A stretch of 64,000 bases of DNA from Brasenia schreberi (taxonomy: Eukaryota > Streptophyta > Magnoliopsida > Nymphaeales > Cabombaceae), in contig JAYKKT010000055.1 of the NCBI GenBank assembly GCA_036023115.1, positions 8,949,001 through 9,013,000 of the forward strand. The letters are read 5' to 3'. Each line of letters opens with the position of its first letter. Position 1 is the first letter of the stretch. The notes under the pieces were generated by a model. The model had not been told where the DNA came from. It made no database searches and worked only from the letters and a program-made list of their open reading frames with translations. Positions 1 to 11,998 of this stretch are shown in pieces. The position numbers and the translations under genes are program-made.

Positions 1-389
1 AAGTGGTGCTCATTTTGATTCTTCCCTTCTCCAAAAACCAAATGAGCCACCTTCGTCTATCTGGTCCTGGATCCTGATCAGTTCAATGAGAGAGACTATA
101 ATCCAACTTCGGTTTACTTGGTCTTTCATGCATACCTTTTGTTGCAGTTTAGGTGGCTGTGGAGAGTACATGAGCAGGGCCAAGGAAGATGTTGGGAAAG
201 ATTTGGCATCTCTTTCCCATAATGAGTCCGATCTGTCCTTCGGTTATCTCGAGACGCGTTTCTCTCGTCGAACTTGGTCCCTTTAGCACAATTCACGCGT
301 CTTAGCCTAATGACTCACGGTGTCATGGATTCTTTCGTAGATGGTCAATGCTTGGTAGGCTACACAACTGCTCGGGGAATAATTTTAAT
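1..389. other. Unassigned sequence left of LINE A
   Basis: No gene, repeat or RNA is recognised here. The only open frames are short (about 66 codons) and have no family resemblance. It serves as the left flank of the LINE insertion, and the 18 bases at 390-407 are repeated on the other side of that LINE. Confidence 0.5.
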
Positions 390-407
390 TAATATTTGTA
401 AACGTGA
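390..407. repeat. Target-site duplication of LINE A (left copy)
   Basis: The 18 bases TAATATTTGTAAACGTGA directly precede the 5' end of LINE A. They recur without mismatch at 3683-3700, directly after its (TTG)n tail. Confidence 0.95.
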
Positions 408-3400
408 TTAACTCCGCCCATGTAAGGGATCACCCTTGCATTGCCGGTCCCAAGCCCGGATAAAGGAGGAGGGTTGTGTTAGGCTTCCGACAGCCAGCGT
501 AAAACTTCGTCGAATTTCTACAACATGGATTACAAAAATTATGAGCATTGCTTTGGGGCGTCCTCGCCTAGCGACGTGCTGCAGAGCCCGAATGCAGTAA
601 GAAGTAAGCAAAGACCACTACATTTTCGCCCGAATGTAGTGAATCAGTTGCAGAGAGGGTTCCCACATCATGGACGGGTGTGGGTAAAGAAGTTAGTCCC
701 GCTACATTGCCGCCCGAATGTAGTGAAAAATTTTTAAAGAGGGTCTCCGCATTTTGATTATGGACGGATGCGGGGGGTAAGGAAGCTAGTCCTAGATAAT
801 AAGATTCGTATTGGTTCTTGGAATATCGGAACATTATCGGGTAAGCTAATGGAGGTGGTAGATACTATGATTCGGAGAAAGATTCATATTCTATGTTTAC
901 AAGAGACAAAATGGGTTGGAGAAAAAACAAAGGAGATAGAGGATACAGGTTTTAAATTATGGTACTCAGGTAAAGAAAAGGCCCGAAACGGAGTTGGTAT
1001 TATCATAAATAAAGATTTAAAGGAGAGTGTAGTAGACATACAACGATATGGTGACCGAATCATGACATTAAAATTAGTGTTAGGAGCAGAGGTTTTGAAT
1101 ATAGTTTGTGCTTACGCACCCCAAGTAGGACTAGAAGATAGTATAAAGACAGTTTTTTGGGAAGAGTTGGATAAGGTGTTTCAAAAGATTTCACAAAGGG
1201 AGATGATTTGTTTAGGAGGAGATTTAAATGGACATGTCGGTAAAGAGGCATTAGGATATCAAGGGATTCATGGAAACTTTGGTTATGGGGATATAAACGA
1301 GGAAGGTAGGGAGATTTTAAATTTTGCTATGTCATTTGATCTCTTTATAGTCAATACAATCTTCAAAAAACGAGATGAACATTTAATTACTTATAAGAGT
1401 GGCTTATCACAAACACAAATTGATTACTTTATTTGTAGAAAAAAAGATAGAGCATGTTGTAAAGATTGTAAGGTAATTCCAGGAGAAAGCTTAACCACCC
1501 AACATCGACTTTTAGTTATGGATTTACAAATAAAAAAATGGACAAAGAAGAAAAGAGTGCATCGAGCTATTCGGACTAAATGGTGGAACCTCAAAAGCGA
1601 GAAAGAAGATATATTTAAACAGAAAGTCCTTCGAGGAGATGTTTGGAATTATGTTGGCACACCTTGTGATATGTGGAACAATATGGCTATACATATTAGG
1701 AAAGTGGCGAAAGATGTGTTAGGGGTATCTAAGGGAGGTGTACCGGCACAAAAAGAAGCTTGGTGGTGGAGTGAAGTAGTACAAAATAAAATCAAGGCAA
1801 AGAGGGCATGTTACAAATTACATTATGCTAAGAAAACTAGTGAAACTTTAGAAGCTTATAAGAAAGCAAAGAAGGAAGCAAAAAAGGCCGTTAGTGAAGC
1901 AAAAGCTAAGATTTGGGAGGACTTATATAAAAAACTCAACTCAAAAGAGGGTGAAAGAGATATTTTTAGGATAGCTAGGGCTAGAGATAAGAAAACTAAA
2001 GATCTTAATTATGTTAGATGCATAAAAGACGAAGATGAAAAAATTCTAGTGGCAAATGATGATATAAGAAATAGATGGAAAAACTATTTTTATAATCTTT
2101 TTAATGAAAATAAAGATGTTAGTATTAGTTTAGGAGATTTAGCCAAGTCAGAAAAGTATATAAACCACAATTTCTACCGACGTATTCAAAAGAATGAAGT
2201 CAAAGAGGCTCTTAAACATATGAAGAGTGGTAAATCGGTAGGACCAGATAATATTCCTATAGAAGTTTGGAAAATACTAGGAGAAATAGGAATCACTTGG
2301 CTCACAAGACTATTTAATGAAATATGGAAAAACCAAAAGATTCCCGAGGAATGGAGAGCAAGTACACTTATACCCGTATATAAGAACAAGGGAGACATTC
2401 AAAATTGTGCGAATTATCGAGGTATCAAGTTAATGAGTCATACTATGAAATTATGGGAAATAATTATCGAACGTAGGTTAAGACAAGTATCAAGTACAAC
2501 AGAGAATCAATTTGGATTTATGCCTGGTAGATCTACTATTGAAGCGATTCACCTTTTGAGACGTCTTATGGAACATTTTAGAGCAAAAAAGAAAGACCTT
2601 CACATGATATTTATTGATCTAGAAAAAGCTTATGATAGGGTACCGAGGGAGGTTCTTTGGAGAACTTTGGAAAAAAGAGGTATCCCATTGACATATATTA
2701 ACCTTGTAAGAGACATGTATGATGGTGCAAAAACATGTGTGAGGACTCATGAAGGAACGACAGACTTCTTTGAAGTTAATATTGGGTTACATCAAGGATC
2801 AACTTTAAGTCCATACTTATTTATAATGGTGATGGATGAGTTAACAAAACATATTCAAGATGAAGTACCTTGGTGTATGTTATTTGCAGATGACATTGTA
2901 TTAGTGGAGGAGTCTAAGGAAAAAGTTAATAGAAAATTGGAACTATAGAGAGAAACATTAGAAAACAAAGGCCTCCGACTTAGTAGAACAAAGACAGAAT
3001 ATATGGAATGTAAGTTTGATCATTTGGCTACTTCAGAGGACATAAAAATTAAAATTGGCACACATTGCATTCCCCAAAAGGAAAGTTTTAAATACCTAGG
3101 GTCAATTTTTCAAAGTGATGGAAGAATTGATGGAGATGTTACACATAGAATTAATGCTGGTTGGTTAAAATAGAGAGGAGCATCAGGTATTCTTTGTGAT
3201 AAGAAGATACCATTAAAATTAAAAGGTAAATATTATAGAGCAGCAATTAGGCGTGCCATGTTTTATGGTTCTGAGTGTTGGGCAGTTAATCATCAACATG
3301 TACAAAAGATGTCTGTGACAGAAATGAAGATGTTGAGATGGATGAATGGTTATACAAGAAAAGACCGTATACATAATGAGGTTATTAGAAACAAATTAGG

Positions 3401-3682
3401 AGTGGCACCAATAGAGGATAAAATGAGAGAACATCGTTTAAGATGGTTTGGACATATAGAAAGAAGATCAAAAGAAGAACCTGTAAGAAGGTTAGAAAAA
3501 CTAAAATTGGAAAGTATTAAAAGAGGTAGAGGACGACCACAAAAGTGTTGGAAAGAAACAATAAAGAATGATCTAGCTTATTGGGAGTTAACTGCTAACA
3601 TGGCACACGATAGGGATCTGTGGAAACAAAGAATCCATGTAGCCGACCCCGTCTAGTATGGGAAAAGGCTTAGTTGTTGTTG
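408..3682 (+). mobile_element. LINE A, near full-length RTE-type retrotransposon
   Basis: A non-LTR retrotransposon of 3,275 bp. It has a 5' region of about 360 bp, one long ORF encoding endonuclease and reverse transcriptase, a very short 3' UTR and a (TTG)n tail. It is flanked by a perfect 18-bp target-site duplication, TAATATTTGTAAACGTGA, at 390-407 and 3683-3700, which fixes both ends and indicates a recent insertion. The single ORF with N-terminal APE-type endonuclease, short 3' UTR and simple-repeat tail fit the RTE clade. Related copies lie at 18.2-22.3, 33.7-37.1, 51.9-55.0, 58.2-59.9 and 63.1-64 kb. This is the best-preserved one and the reference for the others. Confidence 0.95.
768..3656 (+). 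pseudogene. LINE A ORF: APE endonuclease plus reverse transcriptase, two nonsense mutations
   Basis: The frame is open from 768 to 2948 (726 aa) and continues in the same frame to 3656, interrupted only by two stops. In each, a TGG Trp codon present in sister copies is read as TAG (2946-2948 and 3170-3172). Endonuclease motifs lie at about aa 17-250: [42 protein letters not shown] and HRLLVMDL. The reverse transcriptase lies at about aa 480-730: [46 protein letters not shown] and the catalytic box FADD. The C-terminal part contains [12 protein letters not shown], common to RTE proteins. Such ORFs are often misnamed craniofacial development protein 2-like because of the endonuclease fold. Without the stops the protein would be about 962 aa. 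It is probably inactive as it stands. Confidence 0.92.
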
Positions 3683-3700
3683 TAATATTTGTAAACGTGA

Positions 3701-4140
3701 CAAATTCACACATTTTCTTATCCCAAAAGATGCCGGTTTTTTGCCAGTATGGTATTGTTTTCCAAGAAAGTGAAGATCACGTTAGATAGCCCTTGAAAGT
3801 AACACCTTGGACATGAATATCACGGCTTTCTCTTTATGAGAAATACTTGTTTAATGGAAGTCCCTCTCGTACGAACAAGTAGGACGGGAAGCACCACGAA
3901 ACGGATACTCATCAGTCTTGCATAAGCTTTTGATATGAAGCCTAACTTCCCTTGGAATGTGGGGTCTTTAAATCCATGCCTTAATTTCCACATGGGACAA
4001 ATTTTTCTATTGAATTGCTGAAGGCTTGTCGTGTAGAATTAGGAATTTCAAATGTTTCATACTACGTCATTACATAAAAAATTAGTGGGTAATAGCTGTT
4101 ATTGTGGTACGAAAGTATTTGAGAAAAAAATACAGATTGT
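3701..4140. other. Unassigned spacer
   Basis: AT-rich non-coding sequence with no recognised gene or repeat. It begins with the right target-site duplication of LINE A, which ends at 3700. Confidence 0.4.
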
Positions 4141-4175
4141 ACAAAAAAGCAAGAGTAGAGACCTTTGCTTTCACT

Positions 4176-4274
4176 GAGTTAACTGTTAGCATGATACATA
4201 ATTGAACTTTATAAAAATAAAAAACCCATGCAGTTGATCGCAGCTAGTATGGAAAAAGGCTTAGTTGATGTTAT
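4176..4274 (+). mobile_element. Short LINE 3'-tail fragment with its own flanking repeat
   Basis: About 100 bp matching the last 98 bp of LINE A (3585-3682), from GAGTTAACTG through a degenerate copy of the conserved end to GGCTTAGTTGATG. A near-duplicate flank, ACAAAAAAGCAAGAGT at 4141 and ACAGAAAAGCAAGAGT at 4275, brackets it, which suggests separate insertion by target-primed reverse transcription. It codes for nothing. It could be an extreme 5' truncation or a minimal tail-derived unit, because the same start point recurs inside LINE C. Confidence 0.7.
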
Positions 4275-4299
4275 ACAGAAAAGCAAGAGTGGTAGACCT

Positions 4300-5633
4300 A
4301 AGCAATTTTTGAAGGTGAATTGAAGTCCCCAACAGTGAAATTCAGGTGAGACAATCTTCAAAAAAGTTGGAGAGCTTATGAAAATCTTTTAGATTTTTTC
4401 TCAGATTTCGAATGAGGCAGCGGCCTCAACTTGCCCATGAATAGGTTGATCGGTAAATGTTGAACAAACCAAAAGTTCCTTCTTGCGTTAACTGAGATTA
4501 AAAGACGAACTTTTTTATTCATCATTATGATCTATCTCAAGTCATAATTGCATTTGATTATGAAAGAACAATATCACATTCTACAGTTCTTTTTCAATAC
4601 CTTTTAGACTTTTGTCTACCTTTTTTTAGTGCTGGTCATCCAATTATTCATCGCAATACATCATAATACTGATACTCTATGACAGCGGCCGATCCACATT
4701 GTAGTGGCGTGGGGTGACCCCTCTACTCGAAATTCTAAATTCTAAAAATGTGTATCTTCATATTGAAATTTCAAAAGAATTTAATTTTTTTAAAAAGGCC
4801 ACAACCTAAATCTCAGGTCTGCCTCATCTAAAACAAGTTTCTAAATCTGCCACTGATCTATGGACTACTAATTGTACATGCTTTAATATATCATAGTATC
4901 ACGTAGATTTTATAGGGACGGATAGGCCAAAAAGTATGTCCCCATGATGGCCCTGAGTCTTTCTCTCGAATGAACTTCTTAAGAATTTAATCAACTAATT
5001 TTGTCTGTTGGAAGTTTAAGCTACAGTTAGCTGGTGCACCTCTTAATCCATTTTTGACCTGCCATCAAAGCTAACAGGCCCCGGTCGCAACAAGTTGTTG
5101 ACTATGCCATAAACACACACCACCAGTAACAATGCAGCCTTGCTCTTAGGCTGCTCGCTACGCCTTGAGTGGTAGAGACCCGCAGATGACAATTCCTGAG
5201 CTTAATTAGCTATACAGAAGTATGTGATCTTGTCATCATCAGGGGCGATCTAATGCACACTAGGAGTTGCATAGAATAGGCAGTGAAAGGAATCACGCGC
5301 AATGCCCGGATGATGCTACAGTGCAACCAACTATTCCATTTAAGACCTACATGATGACCCCATTCCTATCATAAGGAAAAAAGTCAAGGTCTTTTGCAGC
5401 CCTTAGCACCCCAAGCTAATGTGAAGGGTCGCAATCTGTTTGATGCAACCAAAGCTTCATGTATTCATAAATGAGACCACAGATGTGACTTTGACATAGT
5501 CAGTTTGTATTATGTACAGCTTCAAACTAAACAAGGACGTTGTTACCGCATCACCCATGGTAACTAGCGGTAGCCTCCTCGACTAACAAGCCTTACCTGC
5601 AAATCCTTAAACCAAACACACACACACACACGG
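4300..5633. other. Unassigned intergenic sequence
   Basis: No coding region is recognised on either strand. Open frames are short and without family resemblance. A (CA)n run lies near 5618-5630, just outside the LTR that follows. Confidence 0.4.
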
Positions 5634-6384
5634 ATGACTCAAGGATAAACTTTTATTGAAGAAAAAAAGAGGGGTTACAAACTCAACCCGGCTGACCCTA
5701 GATCCTTCAAAGGAAACTATACGACCGTCTAAGGCACCACTAGGCACTGGAAACCCTAGGCAAGCCTGACTCTATCAAGGAAGGAGGTGGCGATGATGGT
5801 TGGCTCAAGATGCCCAAGGCACCTTTGTGGTTCAACCCAGTAGATTCTCTCTCTAGCACTCCATGATTGAACTCTCCAATCCCTTGATGTCTCTCTCCTA
5901 GTTGACTTCCTTTTGTACACAAAAGGGGATAGGCACAAGTAACTAATGGGCAAGGCTGGACAAGCCCCTAGATGACTTAGAGTGGAAACACACAATCCAC
6001 TCTTGATCCTAAACTAGGCCCTCAAAGTGCTCCCACTTATTCAAACACGTGAGAGAGAAACCTCTCCCAGTGCTATGGCACATGGCAAGTGGAGCGCGAC
6101 ACTAGGACAGGGTGCTAGAGAATGCAGGGTACCTGTCAGGATGTTGCAGTGGTGTGGGGCATCTAGCTTGTGATGGTAGGGTGATGCGCGAGCACATGCA
6201 TCACATGGGGTGTTGTCGCACATGGGAAGGCATGCGAGGATCTTGGGGCTCTGTCATAGTAGGGCATAGTGCGAGCATGTGTCTAGTTGAGGCAAGGTGG
6301 CACATGGCAGAGGAGCGTGTGAGGCTGTAGCGTCAAGGCAAGTGGCGGACGTGCTGCTAGATAGGGTTTGCAGATGATGTGACA
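5634..6384 (-). mobile_element. 3' LTR of a chromovirus-like gypsy element
   Basis: On the minus strand, a purine-rich tract (GGGAGAAT) ends where TGTCACATC begins at 6384. This is the usual purine-tract/LTR-start arrangement of plant chromoviruses, whose LTRs commonly begin TGTCAC. The LTR would run to ...GAGTCA at 5634 (about 750 bp) and carries AATAAA near its far end. It belongs to the pol fragment at 7.0-7.8 kb on the same strand. The left boundary is inferred from the CA terminus only, and no partner LTR or target duplication is visible. Confidence 0.55.
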
Positions 6385-6998
6385 ATTCTCCCATGTGATA
6401 TCATTGCACCATGTCTTTTTATTCCCAAAGCTCCGTAACTAGAAGCCATGTGTCTTAATTCTCTCCTCTATCAGTCCATCTCACCAAATACCAAGTAAGT
6501 TTTTTAAGCCCTTTTCCACGTACTTCATGCTTAAGTATCTTCAAAATAGAACTCAAGTCAGTGGCGGACGTGCTGCTGGATAGGGTTTGCAGATGATGTG
6601 ACAATTCTCCCATGTGATATCATTGCACCATGTCTTTTTATTCCCAAAGCTCCGTAACTAGAAGCCATGTGTCTTAATTCTCTCCTCTATCAGTCCATCT
6701 CACCAAATACCAAGTAAGTTTTTTAAGCCCTTTTCCACGTACTTCATGCTTAAGTATCTTCAAAATAGAACTCAAGTCAGTGGCGGACGTGCTGCTGGAT
6801 AGGGTTTGCAGATGATGTGACAATTCTCCCATGTGATATCATTGCACCATGTCTTTTTATTCTCAAAGCTCCGTAACTAGAAGCCATGTGTCTTAATTCT
6901 CTCCTCTATCAGTCCATCTCACCAAATACCAAGTAAGTTTTTTAAGCCCTTTTCCACGTACTTCATGCTTAAGTATCTTCAAAATAGAACTCAAGTCC
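6342..6998. repeat. Three tandem copies of a 219-bp unit
   Basis: GTGGCGGACGTGCTGCT starts at 6342, 6561 and 6780, giving three nearly identical 219-bp units (period exactly 219). Only single-base differences were noticed, for example near 6360 and 6862. Each unit contains the minus-strand purine tract and the first bases of the chromovirus LTR, so the array repeats the element's coding-end/LTR junction. The near identity points to recent slippage or unequal crossing over. Confidence 0.97.
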
Positions 6999-6999
6999 T

Positions 7000-7796
7000 A
7001 TCTAATGAGTGGAGCTGGACCCCTTTCCCTTCGAGATGGATCTTCGTAGCAAGGTTTCAGTTGGTTAATATGGAAGACTCAATGAATTTTCAAACATTAT
7101 GGTAGACTTAATGTGTAAGCTACTCTTCCAATCCTCTTAACAACCTCAAATGGATCATCATATTTGGGTTTGAGATTGAATTGAATCCCTTCATACACCT
7201 ATTTCCATATGTAATAAGGGATTCTTACTTAAACTTTATCACAAATATTGTATTGCCTATCCTTCATTTTTCTATTGGTGAATATTGTCATCCTTGCTCT
7301 CGCATGCTCAGGTGATGTACCTCTCTCTAATTTCTTTTAAAGTTCCTAATCAATTGCGGTCAGCCCTTGATGACATGTCCTTTTTGTAACCTTTTTGTAG
7401 GAGTGTTAAGGTCATGTCCTTCCCTTGATGACATGTATATGGAGTGTCATGTAACTCTCCCAAAATCAAACACCTTAATTCACCTATTTTTAGCACCACC
7501 AAATGGTGCTCTAGTGTCCAAGGAGTCCATCCCACTTGAACTCGTACTCCTCCATGAGCTCCAACCAATATGCTTGCCTAGTCATTAGTTTCTTCTGTGT
7601 CTTGAAGAATGTATTGACCACATTGTCTATAACTACTACGAATGGTGCTCCTAAGAGATAAATTCTCCAAATCTGTAAACAATGAACAACAACTAATAAC
7701 TCTTTTTCATGCACCGGATAACGAGTTTCATCCCCTTTGAGCTTTTGGCTCTCGAAAGCAATTGGATTTTCCTCTTGGATGAAGATGTCAGCCACT
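7000..7796 (-). pseudogene. Chromovirus gag-pol remnant: RNase H, then integrase pieces
   Basis: The open stretch 7511-7795 encodes a Ty3/gypsy RNase H segment with PIAFESQKLKGDETRYPVHE and the KELLVVVHCLQIWRIYLLG region. Downstream on the same strand, about 7480-7350, is an integrase zinc-finger remnant (GELHDTPYTCHQGKDMTL). Around 7180-7010 lies a C-terminal integrase piece with KPKYDDPFEV and FHINQLKP. The integrase core is missing, so the element has an internal deletion as well as stops. Its 5' side is cut off at about 7797, where the LTR of gypsy G1 is inserted. Confidence 0.85.
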
Positions 7797-7806
7797 GCAA
7801 TGTGTT

Positions 7807-8760
7807 TATATAAACAAAAACTTTCGGTCGTGTAATAGACTTAAAATTCATTTGCAAAAACTATGCGTGACGGTGCCAACAAATTTACTCAAACTTGCAA
7901 AAATAATGTTATGACTTTTAGGCGATTGTGTATAAGTGAATTCTTATTGTCGTAGACCTTCTTGAACCGGTGCTCAAGGGTTAGCCTAAATACTTAGAAA
8001 GAGTAATTTATGATATGAGATTTCTTTAAAATAAGTTTCAATCAAAACAAATTTTCCAAAACCAGTTTGTTATTCACTTGGCGAAATCAGTTTTAGTTTT
8101 GAAAAACAGAATCAGTTCTATTTTCAATTAGCATATGTTCGTAATTTTTTGTGGTCTTCTAGGGATTCAAAAATCCCAAAAAAAAATTGTAAGCAAGAAC
8201 TAGGCATGAAGTTTATTTGAGTATTTTTATTTGGATTTTTAGTTCTTTAGCTGATGATAATTAAATTAGGAAAAATTCTCAAACGAATATGGTTCCGAAA
8301 TTCAGAATAGACTTTGTGATAGAAATACAGAGGCTTAGTAAAATGTCTATATCTCTGTATGTAAAATTTAAATTTTTATGAAATTAGTTATGTTAGAAAG
8401 ATATGCAAATCGGCTTTCCAAAAAAGTCATTTTCACGATTTTTGGGTCTCTATAATCAGAGTTAAGAGGGTTTTACACAAAATCTATTGCAAGATTTTCA
8501 GCACAAACAGTTCATCTCGGGTTGAGTTTGGTATTTAATGATTTTATTCTCATTCTCACCCATGCTCAAAATTTTGAAAATTTTTACTGGATGTTAGCCA
8601 ATATTTGCACAACGTTTGGACCAAATTTTAGAATATTTTGATAAGAGATGAAGGTTGGAAAAATCAGGGAACAAACATATTTATTGAGGAATGTTGAAAT
8701 CAGAGTTTTCTTTTTAGAACCTAATGATACATCCGGTTTGATCCTTAATATATTAGTGAT
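7807..8760 (-). mobile_element. Gypsy G1 3' LTR, left part
   Basis: This segment aligns with the left parts of the G2 LTRs at 44166 onward and 37230 onward, for example the motif TGTATACAACGTTTGGACC and variants of the block around 7960. It is the half of the G1 LTR distal to the internal region. The LTR is interrupted at 8760 by an opposite-strand solo LTR and resumes at 11999. The outer end reads TATAAAC where TGTAAAC is expected, consistent with a G-to-A transition. It sits inside the chromovirus RNase H. Confidence 0.85.
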
Positions 8761-11700
8761 TATAAACACCCAATTTTTTTCCAAAGATTTGATCTTTTGT
8801 AAATTTTGCCTTTAAAAAAAGTTATGGTTCTGGGTCTTTTAAGGGTTTTCAAATAAAGATACCTTAAATGAACCCATTTCCTTGCTGAATTTTATAGGAG
8901 ACTCAAAATAAGGGTACTTTACACCTCATTTAAAAAAATCCAATTTTAACAAAAACCCAAAAAAGTGACCGCTATGCTCTCAAGGTCAAATTGGTAGGAT
9001 TATGTTGTTTAAATGATTTCCTTCAAAGAAAGAATGATTTCAAATGATTTTCTTCAAAGAAACAAATGAAAATGAGACATTGAGAAGCAAACCCATAAAA
9101 TGTTTGCAAAATGCCAAATATACAAAAAATATTTTAAATTCAAAAACAAATGAAGTAAAAAATAAAGACTTGAAAAATTCACCCGATCGAGGATAGTCCT
9201 AATCCAAGACTTTACACTCATCAAAGAATTAAAGCGGTCTAAAACCCTATACCCAAGGGTTAAAGAGGTTTGACATCATAAACCATCAAAAGGATTAAAG
9301 TGGTCGAAGACCCTACACCCGACAAAGGGTTAAAGTGTTTGAAACAGTAATGACTAACTCACGAAGTGAAAGCAGGTCACTCATATAAACAAACATTGGG
9401 ATGAGACTCAATTGTACTCAAAAATATTTGAAGATTTTTTTAAACTCAATGTTTTCAAATATACCTTAAAAGAAATGGTTTTAAAAGAATAAAAAATATT
9501 TGAAACCATATCTTACATGAATCAAGCGAAGCAAAATTCCAGAAGGTTAAGATGAAAGCAGGAGAGCTCGACAGAAATGAAGGTCCTCCAATAACAGATC
9601 AAATCAAATTAAAATCATATCAAAGATGGGCTCATGACCAACCCCAAAATCAAATCAAAGATGAGCTCATGATCAGACCCAAAACCAAGTTAAATTAGGC
9701 TCGTGATGAAGCCCAAAACTAAATCAAATAGGCACATGTCACCAGCCTGAAATCAAATCAAATCAAAATAGGTACGGGACCAAGCCCAAGACAAGCTCAA
9801 GCCAAGAAAGGGTCACGTCAAGAAGCCCAAGTAAATTCCTTCTCTTTTCAATATTCTCTTATTCTCTTCCATTCAATTTAATGAGATTGTAATTAAAGAG
9901 CTTATATCTCCATCTTTGATGTAATATTTGAGGGGTTATGCTGCCCAATTTCTTTTATGTTTGCTGATGCATTCTATGTGTTTGATTCTTAGTTCTTTCT
10001 ATCTCAATATATATTATAATATTTTATGTCCCCCAACCCTCTCTATGTTTATGCTATAATGATAATTTTCTTGAATTATTTTAGTTCCTTATACTTTGAT
10101 TGTTGTAGATTACATTTCAATTCGGTCGAATGCGTTCACGTATTTTTTAGAAACTGAAACTCAGTTTTCTGCATACTATATATGATCGATGTCTGATTTT
10201 TGTTTCCCTACTCTTTGTTTTAAATGTGATGAAATTTAGCACACTTAATTTACACACATAGACCCACTATCAGTAAAATTTGTAAGAATTTTAGGATTGT
10301 TTAAGGCCATAAATAAACTTAGGAAAGACCAAACAAAAACAGAACAAAGTCTGTAAACTTTGTATATCTCGCAATAGAGGTTGGGTCAAGATCCCATAAC
10401 TTTGTTTGCATTGAACCAATTTGGTTGAAAATAGTCTCGTCAGAAAGCTGATACCCATATCTTTTCAAACAAATAATTTCATAAAATTCAGAGGTTCTAA
10501 TGTTGAGATAAAGTCATTTTTTTAAGCCTCTATATCTCTGTCATAAATCTATCTCAAATCCCAGAGTAAGAGACATTTTTAGATTTAATTTCACATATCC
10601 ACAGTATATTAAATCAGAAAAAAATAGTTTAAGAATCTACATATCCTAATATACCTTGTATACAATTTGAGATTTTTCGAAGACTCACAAACCATTCAAA
10701 AAAAATTGGAAACAAGTCTCTGAAAATATAATCAGTTTATGTTTTTCAGAACTTGAGTTGTTTTGAGTAAAGAGGTAGATTCACGATTTTTGCAAATTCA
10801 TTTGAATTGAAATCTGATTTTAAAACATACCAGATCTCAAACAAGCTAGCAAAGATCCTAGATCGACTCTTGAGGATCGGTTCAAGAAGATCTATGGTGA
10901 AAAGGGTTCACTTATTCGAAATCACCGAAAAGTCAGAAAAGTTTATAAAACTTTGCTAGTTTAAGCAAATTAGCTAGCAAAGATCAATCAAAGATTTATA
11001 TGCTTAAGCTATATGATAATTTTCATTGATTATTGCATTTCTTCTGTAATGGAATAAAGTCCTCAATTGAAATTTTTTTGGATGATCATCTAACACACCA
11101 AAGATCAATCAGATGCATTTATTAGACTCTTAAAACTGAAAACTTTATTTTCAACATTCTGTATCTGTCAGATCATTGATTTTTTCAGCCTTAATCTGCA
11201 AACCAAAAATTTCAAAAATAAGTTCACACTTCATTCATACACAGATCAATATTCTATAAAATTTACAAGAATTTTAGACATGAATAAGGTAATAAATAAA
11301 ATTGGGAAAGCCGAACAAAAACTAAGACAAAACCTATTTGCACTACATATCATGCAACAAAGTCAGGGTAAAACTCACTTAACTCTATTTGTAATGATCT
11401 AAAAACCTTGAAAAGGATCCCATTGGAAAGCTGATTTTCATAGTTTTCCAACTTTACTAGTTTCATAAAATTACAACACTTACGTATAGAGATATAGGAA
11501 TTTCTTTAAGCTTTTGTATTTTTATCACACGATCTGTCCTGACTTCTAAGGCTAGAAACTTCAATGATTTAAAAATCTTCTAATAAACTTCACACCTGGG
11601 CTTATCGTAATTAATTTTTTTAGGATTTTTGGAGATCCAAAAAAAACTAAAAACATTTGGAACATCAGTTTCTGGAAACATAAGTGTTTCTATTTTTCAT

Positions 11701-11998
11701 ATTTGAACCTGAAATTTTGTAAAGAAAAAGATGACACAATTTTAGAAAGTCTTTAAAATTAAAAACTTTTTAAAAAAACATACCAGATCCTAAGACAAAT
11801 TTTCAAGTATTTAGGCTAACCCTTGAGCATTGGTTCAATAAGGCATATATTGAAAAGAACTCACTTGTCCACAATCACTAAAGAAGTTAGAAAAATTAAC
11901 TTTGTAAGTTTTAGAAAACTTGTCACGCTCGCGCTCTCGTATTTGCAAATTGAGTTTCAAGTCTCTTCGTAGGATTTGGAATTAAATTATCATCTATA
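8761..11998 (+). mobile_element. Solo LTR of a related gypsy family, opposite orientation
   Basis: About 3.24 kb beginning TATAAACACCCAATTTTTTT, a decayed form of the TGTAAACACCC start of the G1/G2 LTRs, and ending ATCTATA. It is flanked by GTGAT (8756-8760) and GTAAT (11999-12003), a 5-bp target-site duplication with one difference. Removing it restores the G1 LTR. It contains minus/plus mirror versions of G1/G2 LTR motifs, for example GGTTCAAGAAG with following text near 10880 and GGCTAACCCTTGAGC near 11812. It has no internal region and no coding capacity. It is diverged from G1, so a related subfamily rather than the same element. Confidence 0.75.
10200..11960 (+). repeat. Degenerate tandem duplication inside the solo LTR
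   Basis: Two segments of roughly 0.9-1.0 kb, about 10,200-10,980 and 11,200-11,960, share the same order of motifs: an ACACTT...ACACA start, AAATTTGTAAGAATTTTAG and its variant, TCATAAAATT, and a closing GGTTCAAGAAG/GGTTCAATAAG block. Divergence is high, so the duplication is old. It may reflect two fused LTR ends rather than a simple duplication. Confidence 0.55.

Noticed and set aside
768..2948. Host gene similar to craniofacial development protein 2
   Set aside because: The endonuclease fold invites that name, but the reverse transcriptase motifs, target-site duplication and sister copies show it is a LINE ORF.
5200..6340. A host gene between 5.2 and 6.3 kb
   Set aside because: Short frames on both strands lack family motifs; the purine tract and TGTCAC start support LTR identity instead.
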